Below, piece after piece: positions 22,789 through 28,363 of a stretch of 28,524 nucleotides of DNA (its first letter is position 1; every line of letters begins with the position of its first letter). The translations under genes and the position numbers were made by a program. The notes beneath the pieces are model-generated. The model worked only from the letters and a program-made list of their open reading frames with translations. It was not told the origin of the DNA and made no database searches. The DNA comes from a virus. The DNA lies in IMG/VR virus record IMGVR_UViG_3300045930_000274, positions 1 through 28,524 of that record; one strand, given 5' to 3'.

Positions 22789-23030
22789 TGAAAGCTCACG
22801 ATGTTCGCAAGCTGCGCCATTGCGCGAAGTGTGATCGCCTAGTCCATCAGGACAACTTCACCACCGATCAGATATGTATTGGATGCGCCTGGCGGAAGGC
22901 GAGAACTGTCGACCGTTTTCTCACGCTCTATCCGTGGCAGGACGCCGACAAGCTCTCGATCGGCTTGATTGGCGGCGACAATATGCGTCACCTGATCGAA
23001 CGCCGGCAATTCGCGCGGGCCGCGAGATAA
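22788..23030 (+). CDS. small zinc-finger protein
   Basis: The 80-residue protein has CAKCDRLVHQDNF and CIGCAWRKA, two Cys pairs spaced about 18 residues, the form of a small treble-clef or zinc ribbon (HNH-like without the His core). A helix with DRFLTLYPWQDADKLS follows. The start overlaps the previous TGA. The next about 100 bases hold no clear gene. Confidence 0.65.
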   Translation: MKAHDVRKLRHCAKCDRLVHQDNFTTDQICIGCAWRKARTVDRFLTLYPWQDADKLSIGLIGGDNMRHLIERRQFARAAR

Positions 23031-23133
23031 GGGTCCCCATGCTCCGCACCCGCGCCCGCTGCTGGGAGATTCCGACGCGCGACGACAGTGCCGCCGCCTA
23101 TCACGCCTTAAAGCTGATTCTGAGGAGGCCCGA

Positions 23134-23907
23134 ATGTCCACCGCTGTCGCCACCACCGAGGCGCCGATCCATTACAGCGCAAGCGAGATTGCTTTGGTCA
23201 AGAAGACCATTGCGGCGGGCGCCACGGACGAAGAACTAAAGCTCTTCCTCTTCGACTGCAAGCGCCAAGGCGTGCATCCGCTCGATCGGCTCATCCATTT
23301 CAGCAAGCGCGGCGGGAAGTACACGCCGATCACGTCCATCGACTTCATGCGCCTGCGGGCGGATGACACCGGCGTGCATGCCGGGACGGACGATCCCGTC
23401 TACGACCTGCCCGAGGATAGCGACAAGCTCATCCGGTGGGCGAAGGTCACCGTATACAAGTTCGTCCAGAGTCAGAAGGTCGCCTTCACGGCCACGGCGC
23501 GCTGGTCGGAGTACGCGCCGCCGGGCAGCGAAGGCTTCATGTGGAAGAAGATGCCGCGCCTGATGCTCGGCAAGTGCGCCGAGGCGCTGGCGCTGCGCAA
23601 AGCCTTCCCGAAACAACTGCACGGCATCTATGAGCGCGCCGAGATGGACCAGGCCGAGCGCGCCACGCCGGAGCCCGAAGCGCCGCCGCGCGTGGAGCCC
23701 GCGCCGCAGGAGCTCCTGACGCTCGAAGCCGATTCCAATCCGCTGGCCGAGGTCAAGGCGGGCCTGGTCACGCGCATCGAGAAATTCACCTTGGCCAAGA
23801 TCACGTTGCTGATGCACCGGCTCGATCTGGGTGAGGGCGAGTGGCAAAACCTGGACGTGGCCGCAATGGATCTGCTCGCGAAGAGTCTGGAGGGCAGTAA
23901 GAAATGA
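23134..23907 (+). CDS. Red-beta/Bet-family single-strand annealing protein
   Basis: A strong ribosome site (GAGGAGG, 7 bases before ATG) opens this 257-residue gene. It matches the Bet family (phage RecT/Red-beta group): GATDEELKLFLFDCKRQGVHPLDRLIHFSKRGGKYTPI split over strands, IDFMRLRADDTG, FTATARWSEYA, and the hallmark KMPRLMLGKCAEALALRKAFP followed by LHGIYERAEMDQAE. The protein forms rings on single-stranded DNA and anneals complementary strands for recombination-dependent replication. Its partner is normally an exonuclease; the small PD-(D/E)XK protein at 25200 is a weak candidate. The C-terminal about 70 residues are Pro-rich then helical. Confidence 0.93.
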   Translation: MSTAVATTEAPIHYSASEIALVKKTIAAGATDEELKLFLFDCKRQGVHPLDRLIHFSKRGGKYTPITSIDFMRLRADDTGVHAGTDDPVYDLPEDSDKLIRWAKVTVYKFVQSQKVAFTATARWSEYAPPGSEGFMWKKMPRLMLGKCAEALALRKAFPKQLHGIYERAEMDQAERATPEPEAPPRVEPAPQELLTLEADSNPLAEVKAGLVTRIEKFTLAKITLLMHRLDLGEGEWQNLDVAAMDLLAKSLEGSKK

Positions 23908-24119
23908 CGACGTGTCAGGGATGTCAGACGACCGCCCCGCAACGCCTGCGCCCGTTCCATCTCCCGAATCAGTGGGAGCCGCTGCAGCTCTGCGATGCCT
24001 GCTGGGCGGCGGCGATGACCGGGCTCATCGGGCGGATTCGCGCCTGCGAACGGGCCACCGTGGCGAAGATGGCCGAGCGGATCTGTGAGCGCTTGGCTGA
24101 GCTCCGGATGCATGGCTGA
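23904..24119 (+). CDS. small Cys-pair protein after recombinase
   Basis: The 71-residue protein has CQGCQ near the N-terminus and CDACW at about 30-33, a zinc ribbon like that in short phage proteins. It then has a long helix, MTGLIGRIRACERATVAKMAERICERLAEL. It overlaps the recombinase stop by ATGA and the next gene by 8 bases. Role unknown. Confidence 0.65.
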   Translation: MTTCQGCQTTAPQRLRPFHLPNQWEPLQLCDACWAAAMTGLIGRIRACERATVAKMAERICERLAELRMHG

Positions 24120-24426
24120 TCTGCTCTGCACCCACGGCCTCACGGAATACTGCGAATGCCTCGGGCCGCCGCGGAGGACCGGCTACCTCGTGCAACGGGC
24201 GGCGCTGAAAGGCCCGGGGGAGCGGGAGCCCGAGTGGACGTGTCAGTGCCGACGGCCCGACGGGCGGCCCTTGCTCAAGGGCCACCGCCACCAGCGCCCC
24301 GCGCAGTGTCTCCCGCAGGCCGCCATCGACACGTGGGCACACAAGGTGGGCTGTGGCCCGCGCGTGGCGCGCGAGATGTTCTGGCTCGAGCTGGAATTTA
24401 CCCCCAACCCAGGAGGACATCCATGA
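24112..24426 (+). CDS. Cys-containing early protein
   Basis: Start ATG 24112 gives 104 residues: LLCTHGLTEYCECLGP supplies three Cys and a His, and a second set CQCRRPDG ... QCLPQ follows. The C-terminal part (IDTWAHKVGCGPRVAREMFWLELEF) is helical. No family is recognised. It overlaps the following gene by ATGA. Confidence 0.6.
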   Translation: MADLLCTHGLTEYCECLGPPRRTGYLVQRAALKGPGEREPEWTCQCRRPDGRPLLKGHRHQRPAQCLPQAAIDTWAHKVGCGPRVAREMFWLELEFTPNPGGHP

Positions 24427-24680
24427 GTGGTGCGCACCCCGAAGTGAAGCCCGGCACGATGAACAAGGAGTTGGCGCGGCTGGAGCAGCAATACGGGCGG
24501 AAACCCCGTAAGGGCACGCTGGCCGCACGCGTGGCCCAGGAGCGGAAAGCCGCCGAAAAGGCGATGCGGGCGGCCGAGATTCGCTTGGCCAATGCCCGGC
24601 GGGCCGAGTCCATTCTGCGGACGGCGCCCGATCTGACGGAGAAGCAACTCGTCGCCCTCGTCCGGAAGAAGGCGCGGTAA
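24423..24680 (+). CDS. basic helical protein
   Basis: The ATG is preceded by AGGAGGACATCC, a strong ribosome site. The 85-residue product is basic (pI clearly above 9 by composition) and mostly helical, with a coiled-coil-like run of ARVAQERKAAEKAMRAAEIR and a final LTEKQLVALVRKKAR. It may bind nucleic acid, but no family is seen. Confidence 0.65.
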   Translation: MSGAHPEVKPGTMNKELARLEQQYGRKPRKGTLAARVAQERKAAEKAMRAAEIRLANARRAESILRTAPDLTEKQLVALVRKKAR

Positions 24681-24684
24681 GCCG

Positions 24685-24768
24685 ATGCGGGCGCCCGGCT
24701 GGCTGCGTGCGCTGGGCGCTCGCCTCGCCCGCTGGCTCGATCGAGTTCCCAAGACCGGAGCGTTGTGA
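24685..24768 (+). CDS. 27-residue amphipathic micropeptide
   Basis: The frame ATG 24685 to TGA 24768 reads MRAPGWLRALGARLARWLDR, then VPKTGAL. This Arg/Trp/Leu pattern gives an amphipathic helix. It starts 4 bases after the previous gene and ends with a TGATG overlap to the next, so it fits the operon exactly. Small size keeps confidence low. Confidence 0.4.
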   Translation: MRAPGWLRALGARLARWLDRVPKTGAL

Positions 24769-25130
24769 TGGAAGGCTATCTGAGCCTCTATCGGTGTCGA
24801 GCGGAATGCCACGTCATCCTGCTCACGTGGGCGGAGCCAGTGGCGAGTGAGCACTTCGCGGATGCGACCTTCGTGGTCACGGTCATTCCCAAGACGCAAC
24901 ACGGCGCCATCCGCAATCGCGTGGAAGGTGTCGATCGGTTTCAGGCGATCCGCGCCGAGTTCAAGCCGATGAAGACCTGGGTGGAGTGTTACGCGCGCCT
25001 CATCGACGAGGACCGCGCCCACCCGCATCGGCGCTGCTGGGAGCCATCGATTCGGCGTGCGGCCGCGCACATCATCGACGTGGAGCTGCGGAGTATTCCG
25101 CTCTGGCATCCGCCCTATGCCGTGCTTTAA
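24768..25130 (+). CDS. early protein of unknown function
   Basis: The 120-residue protein starts MEGYLSLYRCRAECHVILLTW and runs as an alpha/beta mix: strands FVVTVIPKT and YLSLYR, a helix DRFQAIRAEFKPMKTWVECYARLI, then basic His-rich RAHPHRRCWEPSIRRAA. The ATG overlaps the preceding micropeptide stop. No known family; the four Cys are not in pairs. Confidence 0.6.
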   Translation: MEGYLSLYRCRAECHVILLTWAEPVASEHFADATFVVTVIPKTQHGAIRNRVEGVDRFQAIRAEFKPMKTWVECYARLIDEDRAHPHRRCWEPSIRRAAAHIIDVELRSIPLWHPPYAVL

Positions 25131-25203
25131 GTTCGGCGAGCTCGCCCTGCTCGGCGTCATCGCCGGGCTCATCCTCGCCTGGCTCGCGAGCCTCGTGCTG
25201 TGA
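25117..25203 (+). CDS. 28-residue single-helix membrane micropeptide
   Basis: The frame from ATG 25117 reads MPCFKFGE then a hydrophobic helix, LALLGVIAGLILAWLASLVL, and a stop that overlaps the next GTG (GTGA). It overlaps the preceding gene by 14 bases. The helix is long enough to cross a membrane. The exact coupling on the 3' side supports it. Confidence 0.45.
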   Translation: MPCFKFGELALLGVIAGLILAWLASLVL

Positions 25204-25481
25204 AGGCGAAAGCGAAAGGGGCGCGAGCCGAGCGGCGCACGATGGCCTTGCTCGAAGCCGCTGGCTATCGGTGCACCAAGTCGGGGGGCTCCCTTGGGGA
25301 GTGGGACGTGATCGGCATCAGCGCCACCGATGTCGTGCTCTGCCAGGTGAAGAGTAACCGCGGCCCGGGCCCACTGGAGCGCCTGGCCCTGCGCGATTTC
25401 GTGATTCCACCGATCGGGGTGCGGAAGCTGATCCACGTATGGCGGGATCGTGCGCGGCGGCCGGACGTGCAGGAGTTGTGA
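25200..25481 (+). CDS. PD-(D/E)XK nuclease-like protein
   Basis: Start GTG 25200 gives 93 residues: KGARAERRTMALLEAAGYRC with Glu11, GGSLGEWDVIGIS with Asp36, and VLCQVKSNR with Gln49-x-Lys51. This is the E...D...QxK core of a minimal PD-(D/E)XK fold, as in archaeal Hjc-like resolvases and VRR-NUC-like enzymes. It probably cuts DNA branches or ends. The family also includes short homing or restriction-like nucleases, so the substrate is unclear. It sits in the early operon with the annealing protein. Confidence 0.75.
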   Translation: MKAKAKGARAERRTMALLEAAGYRCTKSGGSLGEWDVIGISATDVVLCQVKSNRGPGPLERLALRDFVIPPIGVRKLIHVWRDRARRPDVQEL

Positions 25482-25762
25482 TGCCGGACGAGTTGGCGAA
25501 GCGACTGTTTGATGCGTGGCCCTTGAATGATCGCGGCGGGGCCTGGCATGACCTATACCTGCGAGAACAGGCCGGGTATGAAGACATGGCCGCCGAAGCG
25601 CGGGCCTACTGGCGGGAGCGGACGCCGACGAGGGAGGAGATCATGGAGCGCGTCTTTCACATAGATCGTTGGAATCAAGAGCACAATCCGACCGCACAGA
25701 CCTACTTCGTTTACGCCGACGCCATCCTCGCCCTGCTGGACTCGCGACTCGGGGGGAAGTGA
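25481..25762 (+). CDS. early helical protein
   Basis: The 93-residue product reads MPDELAKRLFDAWPLNDRGGAW and is helix-rich, acidic, with many aromatic residues (FHIDRWNQEHNPTAQTYFVY). No Cys. Start ATG overlaps the preceding TGA (TGATG), and its stop overlaps the next ATG the same way. Function unknown. Confidence 0.6.
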   Translation: MPDELAKRLFDAWPLNDRGGAWHDLYLREQAGYEDMAAEARAYWRERTPTREEIMERVFHIDRWNQEHNPTAQTYFVYADAILALLDSRLGGK

Positions 25763-26031
25763 TGAACACGATAGACCGGCTCGTGCATGACGTTCGGACC
25801 CATGAAGGTCTGCGCGTGCGCCTGGATGATCTTGAAGAAGTGCAGCGCCAGCAAGCCGAGAACGAGGCCGCGATCCGGGCGCTGGGTGGGCCTAAGAATC
25901 TAGGTGACGGCGTCTCGGAGTGTAGATTCTGCGGAATCGCGTGGTGGCCCAATCACTCGTGGACACACGTGCCGGGCTGCCCAATCGCAGAGCACGCCCC
26001 CGCGATCGCGCGGGCCGAGGGGAAGAAGTGA
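25762..26031 (+). CDS. coiled-coil plus zinc-site protein
   Basis: Start ATG 25762 gives 89 residues. The first about 45 are a helix (RVRLDDLEEVQRQQAENEAAIRALG). Then comes a small zinc site: CRFCGIAWWPNHSWTHVPGC with two Cys, two His and a third Cys. The frame is open upstream but the coupled start (TGATG) and content favour 25762. The zinc part resembles tiny CxxC...H...C phage proteins of unknown role. Confidence 0.65.
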   Translation: MNTIDRLVHDVRTHEGLRVRLDDLEEVQRQQAENEAAIRALGGPKNLGDGVSECRFCGIAWWPNHSWTHVPGCPIAEHAPAIARAEGKK

Positions 26032-26192
26032 GCCTCCCGATCGAGGACGCCGATGCCGAGCGCGTCTTCGCCTGGCGGGATCGGCAGCGCGAGCAGGAAG
26101 TCCGGGTGTTCGCGTGGGTGGCCTGGATTGCGTTGACCGTGTCCCTCGTAAGCTTGTTTCTCTCGATCGCCCGCTTGGTCATTCAGCCATGA
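26028..26192 (+). CDS. small single-helix membrane protein
   Basis: GTG 26028 overlaps the preceding stop (GTGA). The 54-residue product has a charged first half (EDADAERVFAWRDRQREQE) and one hydrophobic helix (VFAWVAWIALTVSLVSLFLS) near the C-terminus. Role unknown; perhaps an exclusion or membrane-tether peptide. Confidence 0.6.
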   Translation: MSLPIEDADAERVFAWRDRQREQEVRVFAWVAWIALTVSLVSLFLSIARLVIQP

Positions 26193-26371
26193 AGCAGCGC
26201 ACCCTGGTGTCCTGTGACTACTGTCCCCATGAAGCGGAGCGGCGCAAGCCGATCGACACCTACGGCTTCGTCTTCCACTCCGGCTGGTGGTTGCCCGAGG
26301 GCTGGATCCTCATCGCCGATGGCGCCGAAGACAAGCTCGTCTGTGCGGCGCATAAGATCATCATCGAGTGA
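26189..26371 (+). CDS. small Cys-pair protein at end of early operon
   Basis: The 60-residue product has CDYCPHEAE and a later C..H (VCAAHK), a possible four-ligand zinc site around a strand-rich middle, TYGFVFHSGWWLPEGWILIAD. It overlaps the previous stop by ATGA and its end overlaps the converging minus-strand gene by 11 bases, so transcripts converge here. It resembles small 'C..C ... F ... C..H' phage proteins of unassigned role. Confidence 0.65.
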   Translation: MKQRTLVSCDYCPHEAERRKPIDTYGFVFHSGWWLPEGWILIADGAEDKLVCAAHKIIIE

Positions 26372-26525
26372 CCAATTGTGACCGAAGCCATGCGGCATAT
26401 CGCTCTGGATAGGCGCGCCGCCAAGCGGCAAATCCATCTGGATCTAGGCACTTAGCACACTCGCAGAATTCTTCATCGCAGGGGCGATTGTCCGCGCCGC
26501 AAGACCAGCAGGGCCGCAGGCGCAT
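26361..26525 (-). CDS. 54-residue zinc protein coupled to antirepressor
   Basis: On the minus strand, an ATG at 26525 overlaps the antirepressor stop (TGATG) and opens a 54-residue frame ending at 26361. It reads MRLRPCWSCGADNRPCDEEF then CECAKC and a helix with FAAWRRAYPERYAAWLRS. Six Cys suggest a zinc finger or two sites. The coupling and amino-acid pattern argue for a real gene despite the size. Confidence 0.6.
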   Translation of the reverse strand: MRLRPCWSCGADNRPCDEEFCECAKCLDPDGFAAWRRAYPERYAAWLRSQLVTR

Positions 26526-27370
26526 CAGAACGCGAATCCCATTTGCTGATCCGCGTCAATGCGTGGCGGCTTCGCCCGCATGGTCAAATTACGGAGTTGT
26601 CGGGCGAGGCAGTCCCGCTTCTCGCCAGTCGCCGTCGCGAGTTGCAGGAGCATGATCAGGATATCTTGCCGAAGGGCGACTCGGTTGGAGAGCGCATACA
26701 CCCGCTGCAGCCACGTCATCGTATCGCGGAACGCTGCGGCATCGAGGCCAAACTGGGCTAACGTCAGCCCATATTCACGCAGGGCCATGATGATCTGGTC
26801 TCTCGCTCGGCTAATCTCATCCAACAGCAGATGCACCACGTCGCGGCCTTCGATTTGGGCGTCCCGCTTCAGATTTTCGAGTGTGAGCTCAGCTTCCCGG
26901 GCAGTGGTCGGGCCTTCAAGCGGAAGCTTGGGCGGCAGGACATCAGCAATCAGCATTTGATCATGCGCTGTCGAATTCGGACCAAGGAACTTGGCGGCGA
27001 GTACGGCGCGGATAGTCGTGAAACATTCGCGGCGGTAGAGCTTGAGTTTTTCGGGATTCTTTGTGACTCGCCGGTGCCCGATCGTATAGAGGAAAACCGG
27101 GAGCACATCGAGCGGCATCGCGATGACCTGCCGGCCTTGTTTCCCGTCGCGCCCCTGGATGGTTATAACAACCATGGTTGCGGCGAGCTCCTCGTCGCGC
27201 TTGATGCGCTGCAATTGCGAGGACCAATCGACGCCCAAATTTTCCGCCACGGTCGACGGCAGAAATAGCGTTGCCTCCACCGTGGTGCCGGGGATCACTT
27301 CAAGCCGGTCACCGTGAAATTCGATCACCTCAACTTGCGGGGTTCCCCACGGGAATGCATTGGCCGTCAT
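26525..27370 (-). CDS. P22-type phage antirepressor (AR N-domain)
   Basis: The 281-residue protein has the N-terminal P22_AR_N-type domain: VIEFHGDRLEVIPG, ATLFLPSTVAENLGVDWSSQ, LQRIKRDEELAATMVVI, QVIAMPLDVLPVFLYTIGHRRV and EKLKLYRRECFTTI. The C-terminal 130 residues are helical and without a known domain. GGAGG lies 8 bases before the ATG at 27370. In P22 such a protein binds and disables the repressor. The repressor here lacks an autoprotease domain, so this gene probably drives induction. Its base use is less GC-rich than the tail genes. Confidence 0.85.
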   Translation of the reverse strand: MTANAFPWGTPQVEVIEFHGDRLEVIPGTTVEATLFLPSTVAENLGVDWSSQLQRIKRDEELAATMVVITIQGRDGKQGRQVIAMPLDVLPVFLYTIGHRRVTKNPEKLKLYRRECFTTIRAVLAAKFLGPNSTAHDQMLIADVLPPKLPLEGPTTAREAELTLENLKRDAQIEGRDVVHLLLDEISRARDQIIMALREYGLTLAQFGLDAAAFRDTMTWLQRVYALSNRVALRQDILIMLLQLATATGEKRDCLARQLRNLTMRAKPPRIDADQQMGFAF

Positions 27371-27705
27371 CGCTCGATCCTCCAGCCGCTACTTTTTAAG
27401 TTTGGCCGCCCAATTTTTTAACCCCAGTCACAAACGCAGACTCCCCCCCACCGAAGACCTTTTGCTCTCTCGGACTCGGCCCTCTGATTGCGAGAGCAAT
27501 CGCTCTGCTTTCAGAGGCCCGAGGGCACGGCGGTTTCGACCTCACGTAGTCCCGTGTTCGTCCAATCCATACCCGCCCAAGTTCTGCCTTTGCTCTTCGT
27601 CCGCTCCTAACTGCCAGACCAAATAGCACACGCCACAAGCCCCCCTCTCGCGGCCATGTTTGGTCAGTCTTCTCCGCTATTTCGGCATGCCCTTCACCAA
27701 GGCAA

Positions 27706-27735
27706 TTGCGTCCGTTGTACCACTGGGGATATGCT
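27706..27735 (+). promoter_or_regulatory. candidate promoter of late leader RNA
   Basis: TTGCGT (27706-27711), 18 bases, then TATGCT (27730-27735): three and four matches to consensus. A start near 27742 would give an RNA of about 124 bases ending at the intrinsic terminator 27824-27865. The match is moderate and the call rests on the downstream terminator. Confidence 0.35.
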
Positions 27736-27741
27736 GTGGAT

Positions 27742-27865
27742 TGGCTGAAACTTACCCACCCGGATAAGTAGCCGACGGTCCCGAGTCCGAGGGATGCGCT
27801 GCTTCCCTCGCCAGACTCGCAGAGGTCAGCCGATCAGCTCGTGATTGGCTGGCCTCCTTCTTTTT
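27742..27865 (+). ncRNA. candidate leader/small RNA with alternative pairing
   Basis: The predicted transcript contains a 13-pair hairpin with a 3-base bulge (27782-27819), then the terminator hairpin. The 5' segment GATTGGCTG (27739-27747) repeats nine bases of the terminator's right arm (27843-27851) and could pair with its left arm, the layout of an antiterminator. The boundaries are inferred. Confidence 0.35.
27824..27865 (+). terminator. intrinsic terminator on plus strand
   Basis: GGTCAGCCGATCA (27824-27836) pairs along its whole length with TGATTGGCTGGCC (27842-27854) around loop GCTCG, using two G-U pairs. It is followed by TCCTTCTTTTT. The two wobble pairs work only in plus-strand RNA (they would be A-C on the other strand), so direction is clear. 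It lies before the HNH/packaging operon, like lambda tR'. Confidence 0.7.
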
Positions 27866-27869
27866 AAAC

Positions 27870-27929
27870 CCCGTCCCAGCTCGGCTTGCACCGAGGTGTC
27901 CGCAGGTTGCCTGCTGCGTTAGGGACGGG
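27870..27929. other. three-helix junction element
   Basis: CCCGTCCC (27870-27877) pairs with GGGACGGG (27922-27929). Inside are two small hairpins: CTCGG/CCGAG (27880-27884/27891-27895) and GCAGG/CCTGC (27902-27906/27910-27914) with a 3-base loop. It lies between the terminator and the next promoter. It could be a structured RNA or a DNA site. Confidence 0.45.
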
Positions 27930-27997
27930 AGGTGGGTCGATGGCGAGGGACCACGGGCAACGTCATGGGAATCCACCGAGTAAACCTGGCAAGTCAT

Positions 27998-28028
27998 CTT
28001 GTCAAGTACCCCTGACCCAAAGTATTCT
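27998..28028 (+). promoter_or_regulatory. promoter with CTTGTCAAG operator before HNH gene
   Basis: TTGTCA (27999-28004), 18 bases, then TATTCT (28023-28028), the same -10 as the early promoter. The -35 lies in CTTGTCAAG (27998-28006), the same palindrome with T in the centre. Transcription would start near 28035, about 5 bases before the HNH ATG; no Shine-Dalgarno sequence is present, so the message may be nearly leaderless. Confidence 0.6.
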
Positions 28029-28039
28029 CTCGTCCCGAG

Positions 28040-28363
28040 ATGCCGCGCGCGCCCGCCCGCCCATGTACGACGCAGGGCTGTCCCAACCTGCAGCCGTGCG
28101 CATCGCATCCCCGCATTCCCTGGCGCCGGCCGCAATCGCAAACACGCCAGCAGCGTGGTTACGATCACCGTCACGAATTTCTCCGCCGCCGCGTGCTGCG
28201 CGAAGAACCGCTCTGCCGAGCCTGCCGCATTCGCACGTCGCTTATTTCTGATCACATCGTGCCGCTCTCGTTGGGAGGCAAGACCGTGCGCTCGAATCTC
28301 CAAGGCTTGTGTGCGTACTGCCACCGCACCAAGACGGGACGCGAAGGACAGGCGGCACGATGA
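28040..28363 (+). CDS. phage HNH endonuclease
   Basis: The 107-residue protein starts MPRAPARPCTTQGCPNL, the usual zinc-like start of small phage HNH proteins, then RGYDHRHEFLRRRVL, LCRACRI, and the catalytic core ISDHIVPLSLGGKTVRSNLQ followed by GLCAYCHRTKT. D-H, N and H of the HNH motif are present, and two CxxC pairs bind structural zinc. In HK97-like phages such a nuclease lies next to terminase and takes part in DNA packaging. Its stop overlaps the next start by ATGA. Confidence 0.9.
   Translation: MPRAPARPCTTQGCPNLQPCASHPRIPWRRPQSQTRQQRGYDHRHEFLRRRVLREEPLCRACRIRTSLISDHIVPLSLGGKTVRSNLQGLCAYCHRTKTGREGQAAR

Larger units (their letters stand above)
27371..28039. other. non-coding control region before late/packaging genes
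   Basis: No reading frame here is convincing; both strands show frames with low GC at third codon positions. The region holds the ribosome site of the minus-strand antirepressor gene (near 27380), a candidate plus-strand promoter (27706-27735), a large hairpin (27782-27819: CGAGTC and CGAGGGA pairing with TCCCTCG and GACTCG around a 3-base bulge), a terminator, a three-helix element and a second promoter with operator. GC is lower than in coding parts. Confidence 0.6.

Noticed and set aside
23039-23239. 66-codon plus-strand frame before and inside the recombinase gene
   Set aside because: Two thirds overlap the Bet gene in another frame and that part is basic Pro/Arg noise. The first about 30 codons could be a remnant but have no ribosome site.
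27360-27626. 88-codon plus-strand frame in the control region
   Set aside because: Ser/Arg/Pro-rich composition without pattern, no ribosome site, and it starts in the antirepressor start region.
27396-27638. 80-codon minus-strand frame upstream of the antirepressor gene (TTG start)
   Set aside because: Third positions are not GC-biased, the product resembles no protein, and the region contains RNA and promoter signals. A purine-rich stretch before the TTG kept it under consideration.
27752-28324. 190-codon minus-strand frame opposite the HNH gene
   Set aside because: Runs across terminator, promoter and HNH gene; no recognisable domain.
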